Numbered from the stretch's first letter, positions 24,082-33,579 are shown. The stretch: DNA of 64,000 bases from CAVUPF01 sp963803755 (GCA_963803755.1 CAWDNP010000012.1:248001-312000), one strand, 5' to 3'. Notes: generated by a model not told the origin, from the letters alone. Numbers and translations are program-made.

Positions 24082-25269
24082 GTGGCTACCGCCAGTCGTC
24101 GTCGCTTTCCCGCCCTGCTATCGCGTCGCAACGGGGCGTCCGCCACGGAGGCGATCCACGGCACCGCCCGGCTCGGCCGTCGCACCAAGCACTTGGTCAA
24201 GCGCCTCGGCCCAGGCGATGTCGCCGTCATCGACCACCTAAACATTGACCGGATCGCCGCCGAGGAGCTGATTGCGACCGGCGTGCGGGGGGTGCTGAAC
24301 GCGTCAGATTCCTCGGACGGACGCTATCCCAACACCGGCCCGCTGATGCTGGCCCGCGCCGGGATCTGCCTGGTCGACGTCCCCGGCGACGGCCTCTTCG
24401 AGCGGCTGCGCGAGGGCGACCCGGTGATAATCAAGGACGGCGTCGTTCGCGTCGGGGACCGGGAGATCGCGAGCGGCCGCGTGCTCGGGGCGGTTGAGCT
24501 GGAGCACCGCCTCGACGACCAGCGCGAGCGGATCAACCAGGCGCTCGCCGATTTCGTCGAGAACACGGTCGCCCACGTCCGCCAGGAGACCGATCTGCTG
24601 ACCGGCAGCATCGAATTTCCCGCGACCCGGGCGTCATTCCGCGATCGCCACGTGCTGATCGTCATCCGCGGCGATCGCCATCGCCGCGACCTGAAGGCGC
24701 TGCGCGCCTACATCCGCGACGTCCGCCCGATGATCGTGGCGGTCGACGGCGGTGCTGACGGAGTGCTGGAGGCGGGAATGAAGCCGGACCTGATCCTCGG
24801 CGACATGGACTCGGCCAGCGATGAGGCGCTGCGCTGCGGGGCTGAGCTGATCGTCCACGCCTACCCGGACGGACGGGCGCCAGGGCGAGAGCGCCTGCTG
24901 GAGATGGGCCTCGAGCACACGCTGGTCCCGGCGGCCGGGACCAGCGAGGACGTGGCGATGCTGATGGCCTATGAGAAGGGGGCGGCGCTGATCGTCAGCG
25001 TTGGCGCCCACTTCAACCTGATCGAGTTCCTCGATCGCAAGCGGGGTGGCATGTCCTCGACCTTCCTAACCCGGTTGCGGATCGGCGAGAAGCTGGTCGA
25101 CGCGAAGGGCGTCAGCAGGCTCTATACCCCCAGCTCGACGTTCGGACCGCTCGTCCTATTCATGATCGCATTCGCGATCCTGCTGACGATCGTCGTCATT
25201 ACTTCCCCGGCCCTCAACAACGTTGTTCAGCTGGTCTGGCTGAAGATCAGGATCTGGCTCGGCCTGTAG
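24082..25269 (+). CDS. steA: SteA-like cytokinetic ring protein
   Basis: 395 residues. The N-terminal domain ('GTARLGRRTKHLVKRLGPGD', 'VIDHLNIDRIAAEEL') is followed by a thiamin-pyrophosphokinase-like domain ('VAVDGGADGVLEAGMKPDLIL', 'GDMDSAS'). A C-terminal membrane helix lies at about 350-372 ('GPLVLFMIAFAILLTIVVI'). SteA (Rv1697 type) acts at the actinobacterial septum with SteB and controls cell separation hydrolases in Corynebacterium. It is followed by the SteB-like gene, the standard partner. The start is a GTG. Confidence 0.88.
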   Translation: MATASRRRFPALLSRRNGASATEAIHGTARLGRRTKHLVKRLGPGDVAVIDHLNIDRIAAEELIATGVRGVLNASDSSDGRYPNTGPLMLARAGICLVDVPGDGLFERLREGDPVIIKDGVVRVGDREIASGRVLGAVELEHRLDDQRERINQALADFVENTVAHVRQETDLLTGSIEFPATRASFRDRHVLIVIRGDRHRRDLKALRAYIRDVRPMIVAVDGGADGVLEAGMKPDLILGDMDSASDEALRCGAELIVHAYPDGRAPGRERLLEMGLEHTLVPAAGTSEDVAMLMAYEKGAALIVSVGAHFNLIEFLDRKRGGMSSTFLTRLRIGEKLVDAKGVSRLYTPSSTFGPLVLFMIAFAILLTIVVITSPALNNVVQLVWLKIRIWLGL

Positions 25270-25305
25270 CGGCGGCGGGGGCGACCATCTAGCCTTCGGC
25301 CGCTG

Positions 25306-26172
25306 ATGGGTTACAGCGCGCGCTACCACGCGACATCGCTGATCGCGGTTTTCCTCGCCCTGGCGATCGGGATCCTGATCGGCGCCGAGTTCGGCGGCGC
25401 CGCGCTCAACAACACCCGCAAGGACCTCGAGCGCAGCCTCATCGGCAACCTCCAGGACGCTCGCTCCCGGGCCGATCAGCTGAGCGGCGAACTGGGGCGG
25501 GCCAACGACTTCGCCGAACGCGTCTACCCGGTGCTGGTCCACAACCGGCTGGCCGGCAAGCGGATCGGGATCATCGCCCTGGGGGGATTGCCGGGCAGCG
25601 TTTCCTCGGCGATCGAAACGGCCCTGGGGCCGACCGGGGCACGGCTGGTGGGGGTTGGGGTGGTGAGGGAGCCGGTCGACCTGCGCTCGCTGGCTGGCGA
25701 TCTCGCGAAGACCAGGTTTGCCGACATCCGGCGCAACCCGGAAACGGTGACCGCGCTCGGAACCGGCATCGGGCGCCAGCTCGTGCGCGGGGGCACCTTG
25801 GTGGAACTGGTTCGTAGCTCTTTCTTCTCTCGTGCCAGCGGCAATTTCGGAGGACTCGACGGGGTGATCGTGGTGCGCGATCAGCCCGAAGGCATGGGAC
25901 CGGTCCAGCGCGCCGCGGCGGCGCGGCTAGAGTCGGCGCTGATGAGCGGGATTACGGCGACCCGGAGGCCGGCGGTCGGGGTCGAGACCTCCACGGCGGA
26001 ACCCTCTTCGGTCTCCTTCTTCCAGGGCAATGCGCTCTCCAGCGTCGACGACATCGACATGGTCGCGGGGCGGGTGGCGATGGTCTTCGCGATGCTCGGG
26101 GCGGAGGGCAGCTTCGGCGTCAAGGGGAGCGCCGACGGCCTGCTGCCGGACCTGCTGGCGCCCGGGCGCTGA
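25306..26172 (+). CDS. steB: SteB/MctB-like membrane-anchored protein (copper transporter family)
   Basis: 288 residues. The N-terminus 'MGYSARYHATSLIAVFLALA' carries one membrane anchor ('LIAVFLALAIGILIGAEFGG'), followed by a coiled coil ('RKDLERSLIGNLQDARSRAD') and an extracellular alpha/beta domain. The family includes Rv1698 (MctB), reported as a copper-export channel, and corynebacterial SteB, a septal partner of SteA. Its place directly after steA favours the septal role. It ends 7 bp before the next gene. Confidence 0.85.
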   Translation: MGYSARYHATSLIAVFLALAIGILIGAEFGGAALNNTRKDLERSLIGNLQDARSRADQLSGELGRANDFAERVYPVLVHNRLAGKRIGIIALGGLPGSVSSAIETALGPTGARLVGVGVVREPVDLRSLAGDLAKTRFADIRRNPETVTALGTGIGRQLVRGGTLVELVRSSFFSRASGNFGGLDGVIVVRDQPEGMGPVQRAAAARLESALMSGITATRRPAVGVETSTAEPSSVSFFQGNALSSVDDIDMVAGRVAMVFAMLGAEGSFGVKGSADGLLPDLLAPGR

Positions 26173-26179
26173 GCCGATC

Positions 26180-27016
26180 GTGTACTGGATCGGCTTCCCG
26201 CTCTCGATCGCGCTGGCGCTGGCGCTCGTCCCGGCGGGAGCGCGAGGGCTGGCAGAGGCCGGGCTGGTGCGGGAGAACTACCGGGGCGCCAGGCTCGCCT
26301 TCCCGCTCGGCGCGGTGCTGGCGACGGCGGCGCTGGTCGCGCTTGCCCCACTGGCCTTCCTAAACGACCGCGCCGACCTCGAACTGCTCGACCCCGAACT
26401 GCGCCGCTGGATCCCCTACGTGATCGGGGTCGCCTTCCTCGGCTTCCTCGACGACTCGCTGGGCGGGGAGGAGGCCGGCGGCGGGCCGCGGGGATGGCGG
26501 GGGCACGCGAGGGCGCTGCGCGAGGGACGGCTCTCTACCGGCGCGATCAAGGCGATCGGTGCGCTGGCGCTGGCCGCCTATGTGGTCTCGGGGCGGGGGC
26601 TGGAGTCGTGGCGCTACCTGGCCGATGTGGCGCTGCTGCTTCTCGCCACCAACCTCTTCAACCTGCTCGATCTGCGGCCCGGGCGTGCCGAGAAGGGGCT
26701 GGCCCTGCTGGGCGCCGGCCTCTGTCTCGGCGCCTGGACGCTGGCGCCGCTCGAACTATTGGGGATCTTCGCTGGCCCGGTCCTGGTCGGCGCCTGGCTC
26801 ACCCTGCGCGAGCGGGCGATGCTGGGGGACACCGGCTCGAACCTGGTCGGGTCGATCGCCGGCGTCTGGCTGCTGACCACGCTGGGCGAGACGGGGCGCT
26901 TGATCGCGCTCGGGGTGGTCGTCCTGCTCACGATTTACGGCGAGATGCGGTCTATTTCGGCGAGGATCGAATCGGTTCCGCCACTGCGCTGGCTAGACTC
27001 GCTCGGTAGAGGATGA
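26180..27016 (+). CDS. WecA/MraY-like phosphoglycosyl transferase homologue
   Basis: A 278-residue polytopic membrane protein starting at a GTG at 26180. It keeps the landmarks of the polyprenyl-phosphate sugar-phosphate transferase family: 'AFLGFLDDSLGG' (the DD motif), 'LLATNLFNLLDLRPGRAEKG' (NLxDxxPG) and 'AMLGDTGSNLVGS'. The usual catalytic His-rich loop is not evident and the protein is shorter than MraY (about 360) or WecA. The substrate is unknown. Its last codons overlap pyrG (ATGA). In Mycobacterium steB and pyrG are adjacent, so this is an insertion typical of a different actinobacterial lineage. Confidence 0.7.
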   Translation: MYWIGFPLSIALALALVPAGARGLAEAGLVRENYRGARLAFPLGAVLATAALVALAPLAFLNDRADLELLDPELRRWIPYVIGVAFLGFLDDSLGGEEAGGGPRGWRGHARALREGRLSTGAIKAIGALALAAYVVSGRGLESWRYLADVALLLLATNLFNLLDLRPGRAEKGLALLGAGLCLGAWTLAPLELLGIFAGPVLVGAWLTLRERAMLGDTGSNLVGSIAGVWLLTTLGETGRLIALGVVVLLTIYGEMRSISARIESVPPLRWLDSLGRG

Positions 27017-28692
27017 GTAGCCCGAAACAAGGAGACACGAGGTTCATCTTCGTCACCGGCGGAGTGGTCTCGGCTCTCGGCAAGGGGATCGCCGCGGCCT
27101 CAATCGGCCGCCTCCTCGTATCCCGCGGCTTCCGCGTCCAGCTTCAGAAGTTCGACCCCTACATCAACGTCGACCCGGGGACGATGAGCCCGTTCCAGCA
27201 CGGCGAGGTTTTCGTCACCGAGGACGGGGCGGAGACCGACCTCGATCTCGGCCATTACGAGCGCTTCACCGACGAGAACACCACGCGCGCCTCCAACGTG
27301 ACCGCCGGCTCCGTCTACAACTCCGTGATCAAGCGGGAGCGCCGCGGCGACTACCTCGGAGCCACCGTTCAGGTGATCCCCCACATCACCAACGAGATCA
27401 AGCAGCGCATCCTGATCGTCGCCGAGTCGCAGTCGGTTGATTTCGTCATCACCGAGATCGGCGGCACTGTCGGCGACATCGAGTCGTTGCCGTTCCTTGA
27501 GTCGATCCGCCAGCTCTACACCGACCTCGGGCCGAAGCGCAGCATGTTCGTCCACCTCACCCTGGTGCCCTACGTCGGCCACGCCGGCGAACTGAAGACC
27601 AAGCCGACCCAGCACTCGGTCAACGAGCTGCGACGTATCGGGATTCAGCCACACGCTCTGGTCTGCCGCTCTGAGGGCCGCCTCGATCGAGAGATCCGCA
27701 GCAAGATCGCCCTCTTTGCCAGCCTCCCTGTCGAAGCCGTCATCTCCGCCCACGACGTCGACAACATCTACAAGGTTCCGCTTGTCTTCCGGGCCGAGGG
27801 CGTCGACGACATCGTCCTCGACCACTTCGGGATGGAGGCGCCGGCACCGGACCTGGCCGAGTGGGAGGCGATGGTGCGCCGCGCCGATGCCGCCGAGGGC
27901 AGGGTGCGGATCGCCTTGGTCGGCAAGTACGTGCAGCTCGCCGATGCCTACAAGTCGGTGATCGAGGCGCTTGAGCACGGCAGTTTCCACCACGGGGTCG
28001 AGGTCGAGGTCGAGCTGGTCGACTCGGAGAACCTTGACCCGGAGCGGCTGGAGGGGGCCGACGGGATACTTATTCCCGGCGGTTTTGGCGAGCGCGGGAT
28101 CGAGGGCAAGGTGCAGGCGGCCCGGATCGCTCGCGAACGCTCGATTCCTTATCTGGGGATCTGCCTAGGGATGCAGATCGCCGTGGTCGAGTTCGCCCGT
28201 AGTGTGGCCGGGATGGAGGGCGCCAACTCGGCGGAGTTCGACCCCGAGACACCGTTCCCCGTGGTCGATCTGCTGCCCGAGCAGAAGGAGGTCTCAGAGA
28301 TGGGTGGCACGATGCGGCTCGGAGCCGACCCGGTGAAGCTGCACGAGGGCACGCGGGCGCGGGAGATCTTCGGCGAGGCGGTCATCTACAAGCGCCACCG
28401 CCATCGCTATGAGGTCAACAACCAGCTGCGCCGGCGGCTTGAGGATGAGGGTCTTGTCTGCGGCGGCACTTCTCCCGACGAGCGCCTGGTCGAGATGGTC
28501 GAGCTGCCTGATCACCCCTTCTTCGTCGCCTCCCAGTTTCACCCGGAGTTCAACTCCCGCCCCAACCGCCCCGAGCCGCTCTTCCGCGAGTTCGTCGGTG
28601 CGGCGGCGCGCCACGCGGGGGAGCGCCCGGCGGATGGCCGTGAGCTGGAACCGGCCGAAGACGCCGACGTCGGCGTCCGACACTCGGGCTGA
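27013..28692 (+). CDS. pyrG: CTP synthase
   Basis: 559 residues. It aminates UTP to CTP with glutamine. The N-terminal amidoligase begins 'FIFVTGGVVSALGKGIAAAS' and contains 'KFDPYINVDPGTMSPFQHGE' and 'GGTVGDIESLPFLE'. The C-terminal glutaminase has 'PGGFGERG', the nucleophile in 'GICLGMQIA' and the His-Glu in 'QFHPEF'. The length is normal. The start overlaps the upstream gene by 4 bp. Confidence 0.97.
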   Translation: MSSPKQGDTRFIFVTGGVVSALGKGIAAASIGRLLVSRGFRVQLQKFDPYINVDPGTMSPFQHGEVFVTEDGAETDLDLGHYERFTDENTTRASNVTAGSVYNSVIKRERRGDYLGATVQVIPHITNEIKQRILIVAESQSVDFVITEIGGTVGDIESLPFLESIRQLYTDLGPKRSMFVHLTLVPYVGHAGELKTKPTQHSVNELRRIGIQPHALVCRSEGRLDREIRSKIALFASLPVEAVISAHDVDNIYKVPLVFRAEGVDDIVLDHFGMEAPAPDLAEWEAMVRRADAAEGRVRIALVGKYVQLADAYKSVIEALEHGSFHHGVEVEVELVDSENLDPERLEGADGILIPGGFGERGIEGKVQAARIARERSIPYLGICLGMQIAVVEFARSVAGMEGANSAEFDPETPFPVVDLLPEQKEVSEMGGTMRLGADPVKLHEGTRAREIFGEAVIYKRHRHRYEVNNQLRRRLEDEGLVCGGTSPDERLVEMVELPDHPFFVASQFHPEFNSRPNRPEPLFREFVGAAARHAGERPADGRELEPAEDADVGVRHSG

Positions 28693-28725
28693 CCGCCTCG
28701 CGCGGGCCCCTCTAGCCTGTCGGGG

Positions 28726-29847
28726 GTGGAGGAGGTAAGTTCACGGCTGCACGAGACCTTCGTCAGGCTCTGCGAGGTTCGCAGCCCGACTGGGGAGGAG
28801 CGCGAGGTTGCCGACACGGTGGCGGCCGAGCTGCGGGCGTTGGGGCTGGAGGTGAGCGAGGACGACGCCGCGGGTCCCGCCGAGGCCGGTGCCGGGAACG
28901 TCCTCGCCAGGCTGCCGGGGCGTGGCGAGGGATGGGTGATGTTTTGCGCCCACCTGGACACGGTCCCACACGAAGGGCAGGTCGAGGTGGTGCTCCAAGA
29001 CGGTGTCTTCCAAAGCCGCGGCAAGACGATCCTCGGCGCCGATAACAAGGCTGCGGTGGCGGTCTTCATGGAGCTGGTGGCGCTTCATGTCGATGAGCCG
29101 CCCCCGGTCGGGATCGAGTTGCTGCTCACCGTGGCCGAGGAGCAGGGGCTGCGCGGGGCAAAGGCGTTTGACTCCTCAGCGCTTCGCTCGGAGTGCGGTT
29201 TCGTGCTTGACCACGCGAGCGCGGTCGGCGAGGTGATCATTACCTCACCGACCCAACAGAAGATCCTGGCCGACTTCAACGGGATCGAGGCGCACGCCGG
29301 CATCCGGCCGGAGGACGGCAACAGCGCGATCGCCGCCGCCGCGGCGGCAATTTCCCGGATGGAGCTGGGGCGGCTTGATCCGGAGACCACTGCCAACGTA
29401 GGTCTGATCTCCGGCGGCACCTCCGGCAACGTTGTCCCGGGCCACTGCTGGATTCACGCTGAGGCCCGCAGCCTTAACGCCGCGCGGGTCGCCGAGGTGG
29501 CGGGGGAGATCGCCGACGCTTGCGCCTGGGGGGCGAGCGCGCACGGGTGTGACGTCGACGTGCGGATCGAGGAACTGTTTCGCGGCTACAGGGTGCCGGC
29601 GTCCTCGCGGGCACTCTCGCTTGCTGAGGCCGGGCTGCGCGCCGCCGGCTTTGAGCCGCAGCGGACCTCGACCGGTGGCGGCAGCGACGCCAACGCGCTG
29701 CGCCTCGTTGGTTTTGACTGCGTCCTGCTCGCCAACGGCACCGAGGCCAACCACACTGTCGAGGAGAGTGTCTCGGCGCGCAATCTCGACGCGATGCTCG
29801 AGGTCTGCGAGGGGATCCTCACCGCGGCGGGCGCGGACGCGGCGTGA
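28726..29847 (+). CDS. M20-family peptidase, PepT-like
   Basis: 373 residues, GTG start. The metal site is complete: 'FCAHLDTVP' (His, Asp), 'ILGADNKAAVAVF' (bridging Asp), 'TVAEEQGLRGA' (catalytic and metal Glu), 'FVLDHAS' (Asp) and a late 'ANGTEANHTVEE' (His). The insert with 'GIEAHAGIRPEDGNSAI' is the dimerisation domain. The family includes tripeptidase PepT, and the pattern 'HAG.RPE.G.SAI' is typical of PepT-like members. It is cytoplasmic. The TGA overlaps the GTG of the DUF3866 gene, so the two are coupled. Confidence 0.9.
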   Translation: MEEVSSRLHETFVRLCEVRSPTGEEREVADTVAAELRALGLEVSEDDAAGPAEAGAGNVLARLPGRGEGWVMFCAHLDTVPHEGQVEVVLQDGVFQSRGKTILGADNKAAVAVFMELVALHVDEPPPVGIELLLTVAEEQGLRGAKAFDSSALRSECGFVLDHASAVGEVIITSPTQQKILADFNGIEAHAGIRPEDGNSAIAAAAAAISRMELGRLDPETTANVGLISGGTSGNVVPGHCWIHAEARSLNAARVAEVAGEIADACAWGASAHGCDVDVRIEELFRGYRVPASSRALSLAEAGLRAAGFEPQRTSTGGGSDANALRLVGFDCVLLANGTEANHTVEESVSARNLDAMLEVCEGILTAAGADAA

Positions 29848-30854
29848 GCGGTCGCCTCAGGCTGCGGCGAGGTGTCGTCGCCGCTGAGGACCCACTGACG
29901 GTCGAGGTCGACTGTGAGCGCCGCCCCGCCTGGGCGGACACGGCTCTCCTGGGCGAGATGCGCGAGGGCGATGAGGTCGTCGTCAACATCGCCGCCCTCG
30001 ACCTCGACCTCGGCTCCGGCGGCTTCGATGTGGTTCACGTCAACCTGACCCGGGGTTTGGCCGGTGGCCAGACGAGCGAAGAGCACGTGATGAAGCTCAA
30101 CTACACCTCGCTCCAGCACGCGGTCGAGCCGGTGGAGCGGCCGATCGAGGAGGCCGGAGGCGGCCGCAGGATCCCAATCCTCATCATCCCCCTGCACGGG
30201 CATCTGGCTCCGGCGGCCTGGGCCGCGTCGCAGGCGAGGCCGGAGTTGAAGGTCGGCTACATCCAGACCGCCGGCGGCGCCTTGCCGGGCCCCCTCTCCC
30301 GTGACGCGGCGGAGCTCCGCGACCTCGGCCTGCTCTGCGGCCACATCACCGCCGCGCCCACTTACGGCGGCGAGCACGAGGCGCTCAGCGCAGCAGGAGC
30401 CATCGACGCCGCAGCCCGTCGTCTCGGCTGGGATGCGGCAATCGCGGGTCCCGGCCCGGGAATCATCGGATCCGCAACCAACCTCGGCCACGGCGGCATG
30501 GCCGCTTTAGACAACACCCATGCCTCCCTCTCACTGGGAATGCCGACCCTGCTCTCCCCGCGCCTCTCCGTCGCCGACCTCCGCGCGCGCCATCGTGGCG
30601 TCAGCCATCACACCCTCACGATCCTCGACCTGCTGCTCGCCCCTGTCGCAGTCGCGGTCCCTAAGGGGGAGGAAGAGATCCTCACGTCCCTTGAGCTCGC
30701 CTGCGCCGGTCGGCACCAATTGCAGGTTGGAGCGATTGACCTCGACGGCTACTCGGCCACCGGCCTTCCCTCGCAAACGATGGGGAGAGGCATCGAAGAC
30801 GATCCACTCTTCTTTGCAGCGGCTCTGGCCGCCGGTCGGCTTCTGGCGATGTAG
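29844..30854 (+). CDS. DUF3866 family protein
   Basis: 336 residues. The start is a GTG at 29844 overlapping the peptidase stop (GTGA). The first 90 residues are beta-rich with 'DVVHVNLTRGLAGGQTSEEH'. The rest is alpha/beta with 'IPILIIPLHGHLAPAAWAA', 'GYIQTAGGALPGPLSRD', 'AIAGPGPGIIGSATNLGHGG'. The function of this family is unknown. It occurs in actinobacteria and Firmicutes, often by this peptidase or pyrG. The glycine-rich loops suggest nucleotide or phosphate binding, but this is a guess. No signal peptide. Confidence 0.85.
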   Translation: MSGRLRLRRGVVAAEDPLTVEVDCERRPAWADTALLGEMREGDEVVVNIAALDLDLGSGGFDVVHVNLTRGLAGGQTSEEHVMKLNYTSLQHAVEPVERPIEEAGGGRRIPILIIPLHGHLAPAAWAASQARPELKVGYIQTAGGALPGPLSRDAAELRDLGLLCGHITAAPTYGGEHEALSAAGAIDAAARRLGWDAAIAGPGPGIIGSATNLGHGGMAALDNTHASLSLGMPTLLSPRLSVADLRARHRGVSHHTLTILDLLLAPVAVAVPKGEEEILTSLELACAGRHQLQVGAIDLDGYSATGLPSQTMGRGIEDDPLFFAAALAAGRLLAM

Positions 30855-30943
30855 CTCGCTGGGGTGCCGATGCCACCAGCGGGCCGAGCGCATGGTCCCT
30901 TGCGCGCCAAGGTCTGCCGCAAGCCGTCGAGAACCATCCCGGC

Positions 30944-31912
30944 ATGGCGATCGCACTCAAGCCATCCCCGGAGCCCGCTCCTGCCAGTCCCGGCGCCGAC
31001 GCTCGCTTCGAGGGCCTGGTTCTCGACTTCCTCTCCTACTTGGAGCTGGAGCGCGGCCTCTCCCGCAACACGCTGCACGCCTACCGCACCGACCTCTTTC
31101 AGTACGGCGAGCACCTCTCCGCCCACGGTCTCGACGCGCTGAAGGCGCGCCCGGCGGACATCGGCGAGTTCCTCGCTGACCTGGCGACCGGTAACGGTCG
31201 CCCCGCCTGCTCGGCCTCGACCGTCCACCGCAAGGCCGCCTGCCTTCGCTCCTTCTACAAGCACCTGCGCCGCGACGAGTTGATCGCCGATGACCCGACC
31301 GCCGCGCTCAGCGCGCCGCGCCGGGCGAAGAAGCTGCCACAGGTCCTCAACTACTCCGAGATCCAGCACCTCCTCGCCGCACCGCGTGGCGAGGAGCCGA
31401 CGACGCTGCGCGACCGGGCGTTGCTGGAGGCGATGTACGCCTGCGGGCTGCGCGCCTCGGAGACGATCGGCCTGGAGATCGGCGACCTCGACCTTCACGA
31501 GGGCTTCCTGCGCGCTCGCGGTAAGGGCTCCAAGGAACGACTGGTGCCGCTCGGCCGCCAGGCGATCGCCGCGATCAGCGTCTACTTGCGCAGCGCGCGA
31601 CCGAAGCTGGTCGGCGAGCGCCACGAGCCGAAGCTGTTCGTAAACTTCCGCGGCGGCCCGCTCACTCGCCAGGGCCTCTACAAGATCGTCCAGCGCCACG
31701 CCCGCGCCGCCGGGCTCTCGGGCCGGATGAGTCCCCACACACTTCGCCACAGCTTCGCCACCCACCTGCTCGCCGGGGGCTGCGATCTGCGCGCCGTGCA
31801 GGAGATGCTCGGCCACGCCGACATCTCGAGCACCCAGATGTACACGCACCTCTCGGGCGAGCAGCTTAAGGACATCTACTTCCGCGCCCACCCGAGGGCC
31901 GTCGCCGATTGA
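30944..31912 (+). CDS. xerD: Tyrosine recombinase XerD
   Basis: 322 residues, as in Rv1701. The N-terminal SAM-like core-binding domain ('FEGLVLDFLSYLELERGLSRN') is followed by the catalytic domain. The active-site set is seen: Arg in 'YACGLRASETIGLE', Lys in 'ARGKGSKERLVPLG', 'HTLRHSFATHLLAGG' (His, Arg), His in 'EMLGHADISST' and the nucleophilic Tyr in 'TQMYTHL'. With XerC it resolves chromosome dimers at dif with FtsK. No dif site is seen here. It follows DUF3866 after 89 bp. Confidence 0.92.
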   Translation: MAIALKPSPEPAPASPGADARFEGLVLDFLSYLELERGLSRNTLHAYRTDLFQYGEHLSAHGLDALKARPADIGEFLADLATGNGRPACSASTVHRKAACLRSFYKHLRRDELIADDPTAALSAPRRAKKLPQVLNYSEIQHLLAAPRGEEPTTLRDRALLEAMYACGLRASETIGLEIGDLDLHEGFLRARGKGSKERLVPLGRQAIAAISVYLRSARPKLVGERHEPKLFVNFRGGPLTRQGLYKIVQRHARAAGLSGRMSPHTLRHSFATHLLAGGCDLRAVQEMLGHADISSTQMYTHLSGEQLKDIYFRAHPRAVAD

Positions 31913-31934
31913 ACGCGTCGGATAGAACAGGGGA

Positions 31935-32846
31935 ATGCCCGAGCTGCCGGAGGTCGAGACCATCTGCCGCCAGCTTGGGCCCGAGCTGGCGGGACGGCGG
32001 ATCGAGCGGTTAGAAGTGCTCGACGCGCGCTGGTCGCGGCCGGTGGCGCCCGCCGAGCTGAGTGCCGCAGTAAGCGGGCGGAGGATCCAGGATCTTGGGC
32101 GGCGAGGCAAGTACCTACTGCTCGCGCTCGACGGAGCGCAGACCCTGGTCATGCACCTGCGGATGACTGGCAACCTGGTCCTAGTCGAGGGAGAGGAGAA
32201 GCTCGACCCATCCGAGGGGCGGCGGCTGTATGAGGGCGAGCTCTCCACCTCGGCGCGCCACCTGCGAGCCCACTTCCGGCTCGAGGACGGCCGCGAGCTG
32301 TGGTTCACCGACCCGCGCCGCTTCGGCGAGGCGTTCCTGATCGACGACGCCGACCTCGGGAGGCGGTTTAAGCGGCTGGGAGTCGAGCCGTTCTCGGAGG
32401 AGTTCACGCCGGAGGCCCTGGGCAAGATCGCCGCTGGCCGCACCGCGCCGCTCAAGTCGTTCCTGCTCGATCAGTCCGGGATCGCCGGGGTGGGCAACAT
32501 CTACGCCGACGAGGCGCTCTTCCGAGCGCGCCTTCACCCCCTATCTCCCGCCGCCTCGATGCGCCCCGAGCACCTCGAGGCTCTGCGCGACGCGGTAGTC
32601 GCCACGCTGCAGGCGGGGATCGACGGTGGCGGCGCCTCGATCGATGACTATCGCGACGGGCGGGGGGAGAAGGGCACGATGCAGGATGAGTTCCTCGTCC
32701 ATACCCGCGAGGGCGAGCCCTGTCCTGCCTGCGGCGGACCAATCGCCAGGATTGTCATCTCCGGGCGCTCCACCTACTATTGCCCGAGCTGTCAGGTGCG
32801 GCTGCGGCGGCGGCCCCGCCGCCGTCCGGCCCGTCGGTCACCTTAG
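31935..32846 (+). CDS. mutM: Formamidopyrimidine-DNA glycosylase
   Basis: 303 residues. The mature N-terminus 'PELPEVETICRQL' holds the catalytic Pro and Glu. 'GRRGKYLLLAL' supplies the conserved Lys. 'DQSGIAGVGNIYADEALF' is the helix-two-turn-helix, and 'CPACGG...YYCPSCQ' is the C-terminal zinc finger. It removes 8-oxoguanine and Fapy lesions with beta/delta lyase activity. A Pro/Arg-rich tail extends past the usual end by about 12 residues. It runs tightly between xerD and recO. Confidence 0.95.
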   Translation: MPELPEVETICRQLGPELAGRRIERLEVLDARWSRPVAPAELSAAVSGRRIQDLGRRGKYLLLALDGAQTLVMHLRMTGNLVLVEGEEKLDPSEGRRLYEGELSTSARHLRAHFRLEDGRELWFTDPRRFGEAFLIDDADLGRRFKRLGVEPFSEEFTPEALGKIAAGRTAPLKSFLLDQSGIAGVGNIYADEALFRARLHPLSPAASMRPEHLEALRDAVVATLQAGIDGGGASIDDYRDGRGEKGTMQDEFLVHTREGEPCPACGGPIARIVISGRSTYYCPSCQVRLRRRPRRRPARRSP

Positions 32847-32853
32847 GTCGTCC

Positions 32854-33579
32854 ATGTCCGGTATGACCCTGAAGACGGAGGCGGTGGTTTTGCGCAGCAT
32901 CCGCTACGGGGAGGCTGACCGCATTCTCCACCTCTACTCGACGGCGCGGGGGAGGATCGGGGCGATCGCCAAGGGCGCGCGCCGGCCGAAGTCCCGCTTC
33001 GGCGGCCGCCTCGAGCCGTTCTTCCGCCTCGACCTCGTCCTGCACGAGGGCCGCGGCGAGCTGCTTACCGTTACCAGCGTGTCGACCGTCGACGGGTACC
33101 CGCGCCTGCGCTCCTCGGGCCCGGCCCTCACCGCTGGCGCCCGCGCTTGCGATGCGGTGCTGCGGCTGCTCGACTCGGCCGAGCCAAACCCGCCTGCCTA
33201 CAACCTGCTCTGCCGCTACCTGGCGCTGCTCGACGATCCCGCTCAGCCGCGCGCCGCTGACCTCGAGGCGGCGCTGGCCTTTCGCCTCAAGCTCGCCCTG
33301 GCGGCTGGCTTCGCTCCGGAGCTCGCCTCCTGCGCGCGCTGCGGCGAGGCCGAGCACCTCAACGGCTTCTCCGGCGCCGACGGGGGGGTCGTCTGCGCGA
33401 GCTGCGAGGCGGGCTCTTTCGAGCTGTCGGGAGAGGCACACCGCTTCATGGTCGAGGCGCTCGCAAGGCCGCTGGCGGAGGTGCCGGCGGCGGGGGGACG
33501 GGAGCTGCGCCAGGTCGAGCGGGCGGTGGGCGAGACGCTCGAGCACCACGCCCATGTGCGGCTGCGCGCCGCCGCGTGA
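32854..33579 (+). CDS. recO: DNA repair protein RecO
   Basis: 241 residues. The ATG at 32854 gives the usual start 'LKTEAVVLRSIRYGEADRIL'. 'GAIAKGARRPKSRFGGRLEP' marks the N-terminal OB fold, followed by a helical domain and a four-cysteine zinc site ('CARCGEAEH', 'VVCASCEAG'). RecO helps load RecA with RecR on SSB-coated gaps. The upstream longer reading was rejected as it overlaps mutM. It overlaps dgt by 4 bp. Confidence 0.93.
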   Translation: MSGMTLKTEAVVLRSIRYGEADRILHLYSTARGRIGAIAKGARRPKSRFGGRLEPFFRLDLVLHEGRGELLTVTSVSTVDGYPRLRSSGPALTAGARACDAVLRLLDSAEPNPPAYNLLCRYLALLDDPAQPRAADLEAALAFRLKLALAAGFAPELASCARCGEAEHLNGFSGADGGVVCASCEAGSFELSGEAHRFMVEALARPLAEVPAAGGRELRQVERAVGETLEHHAHVRLRAAA

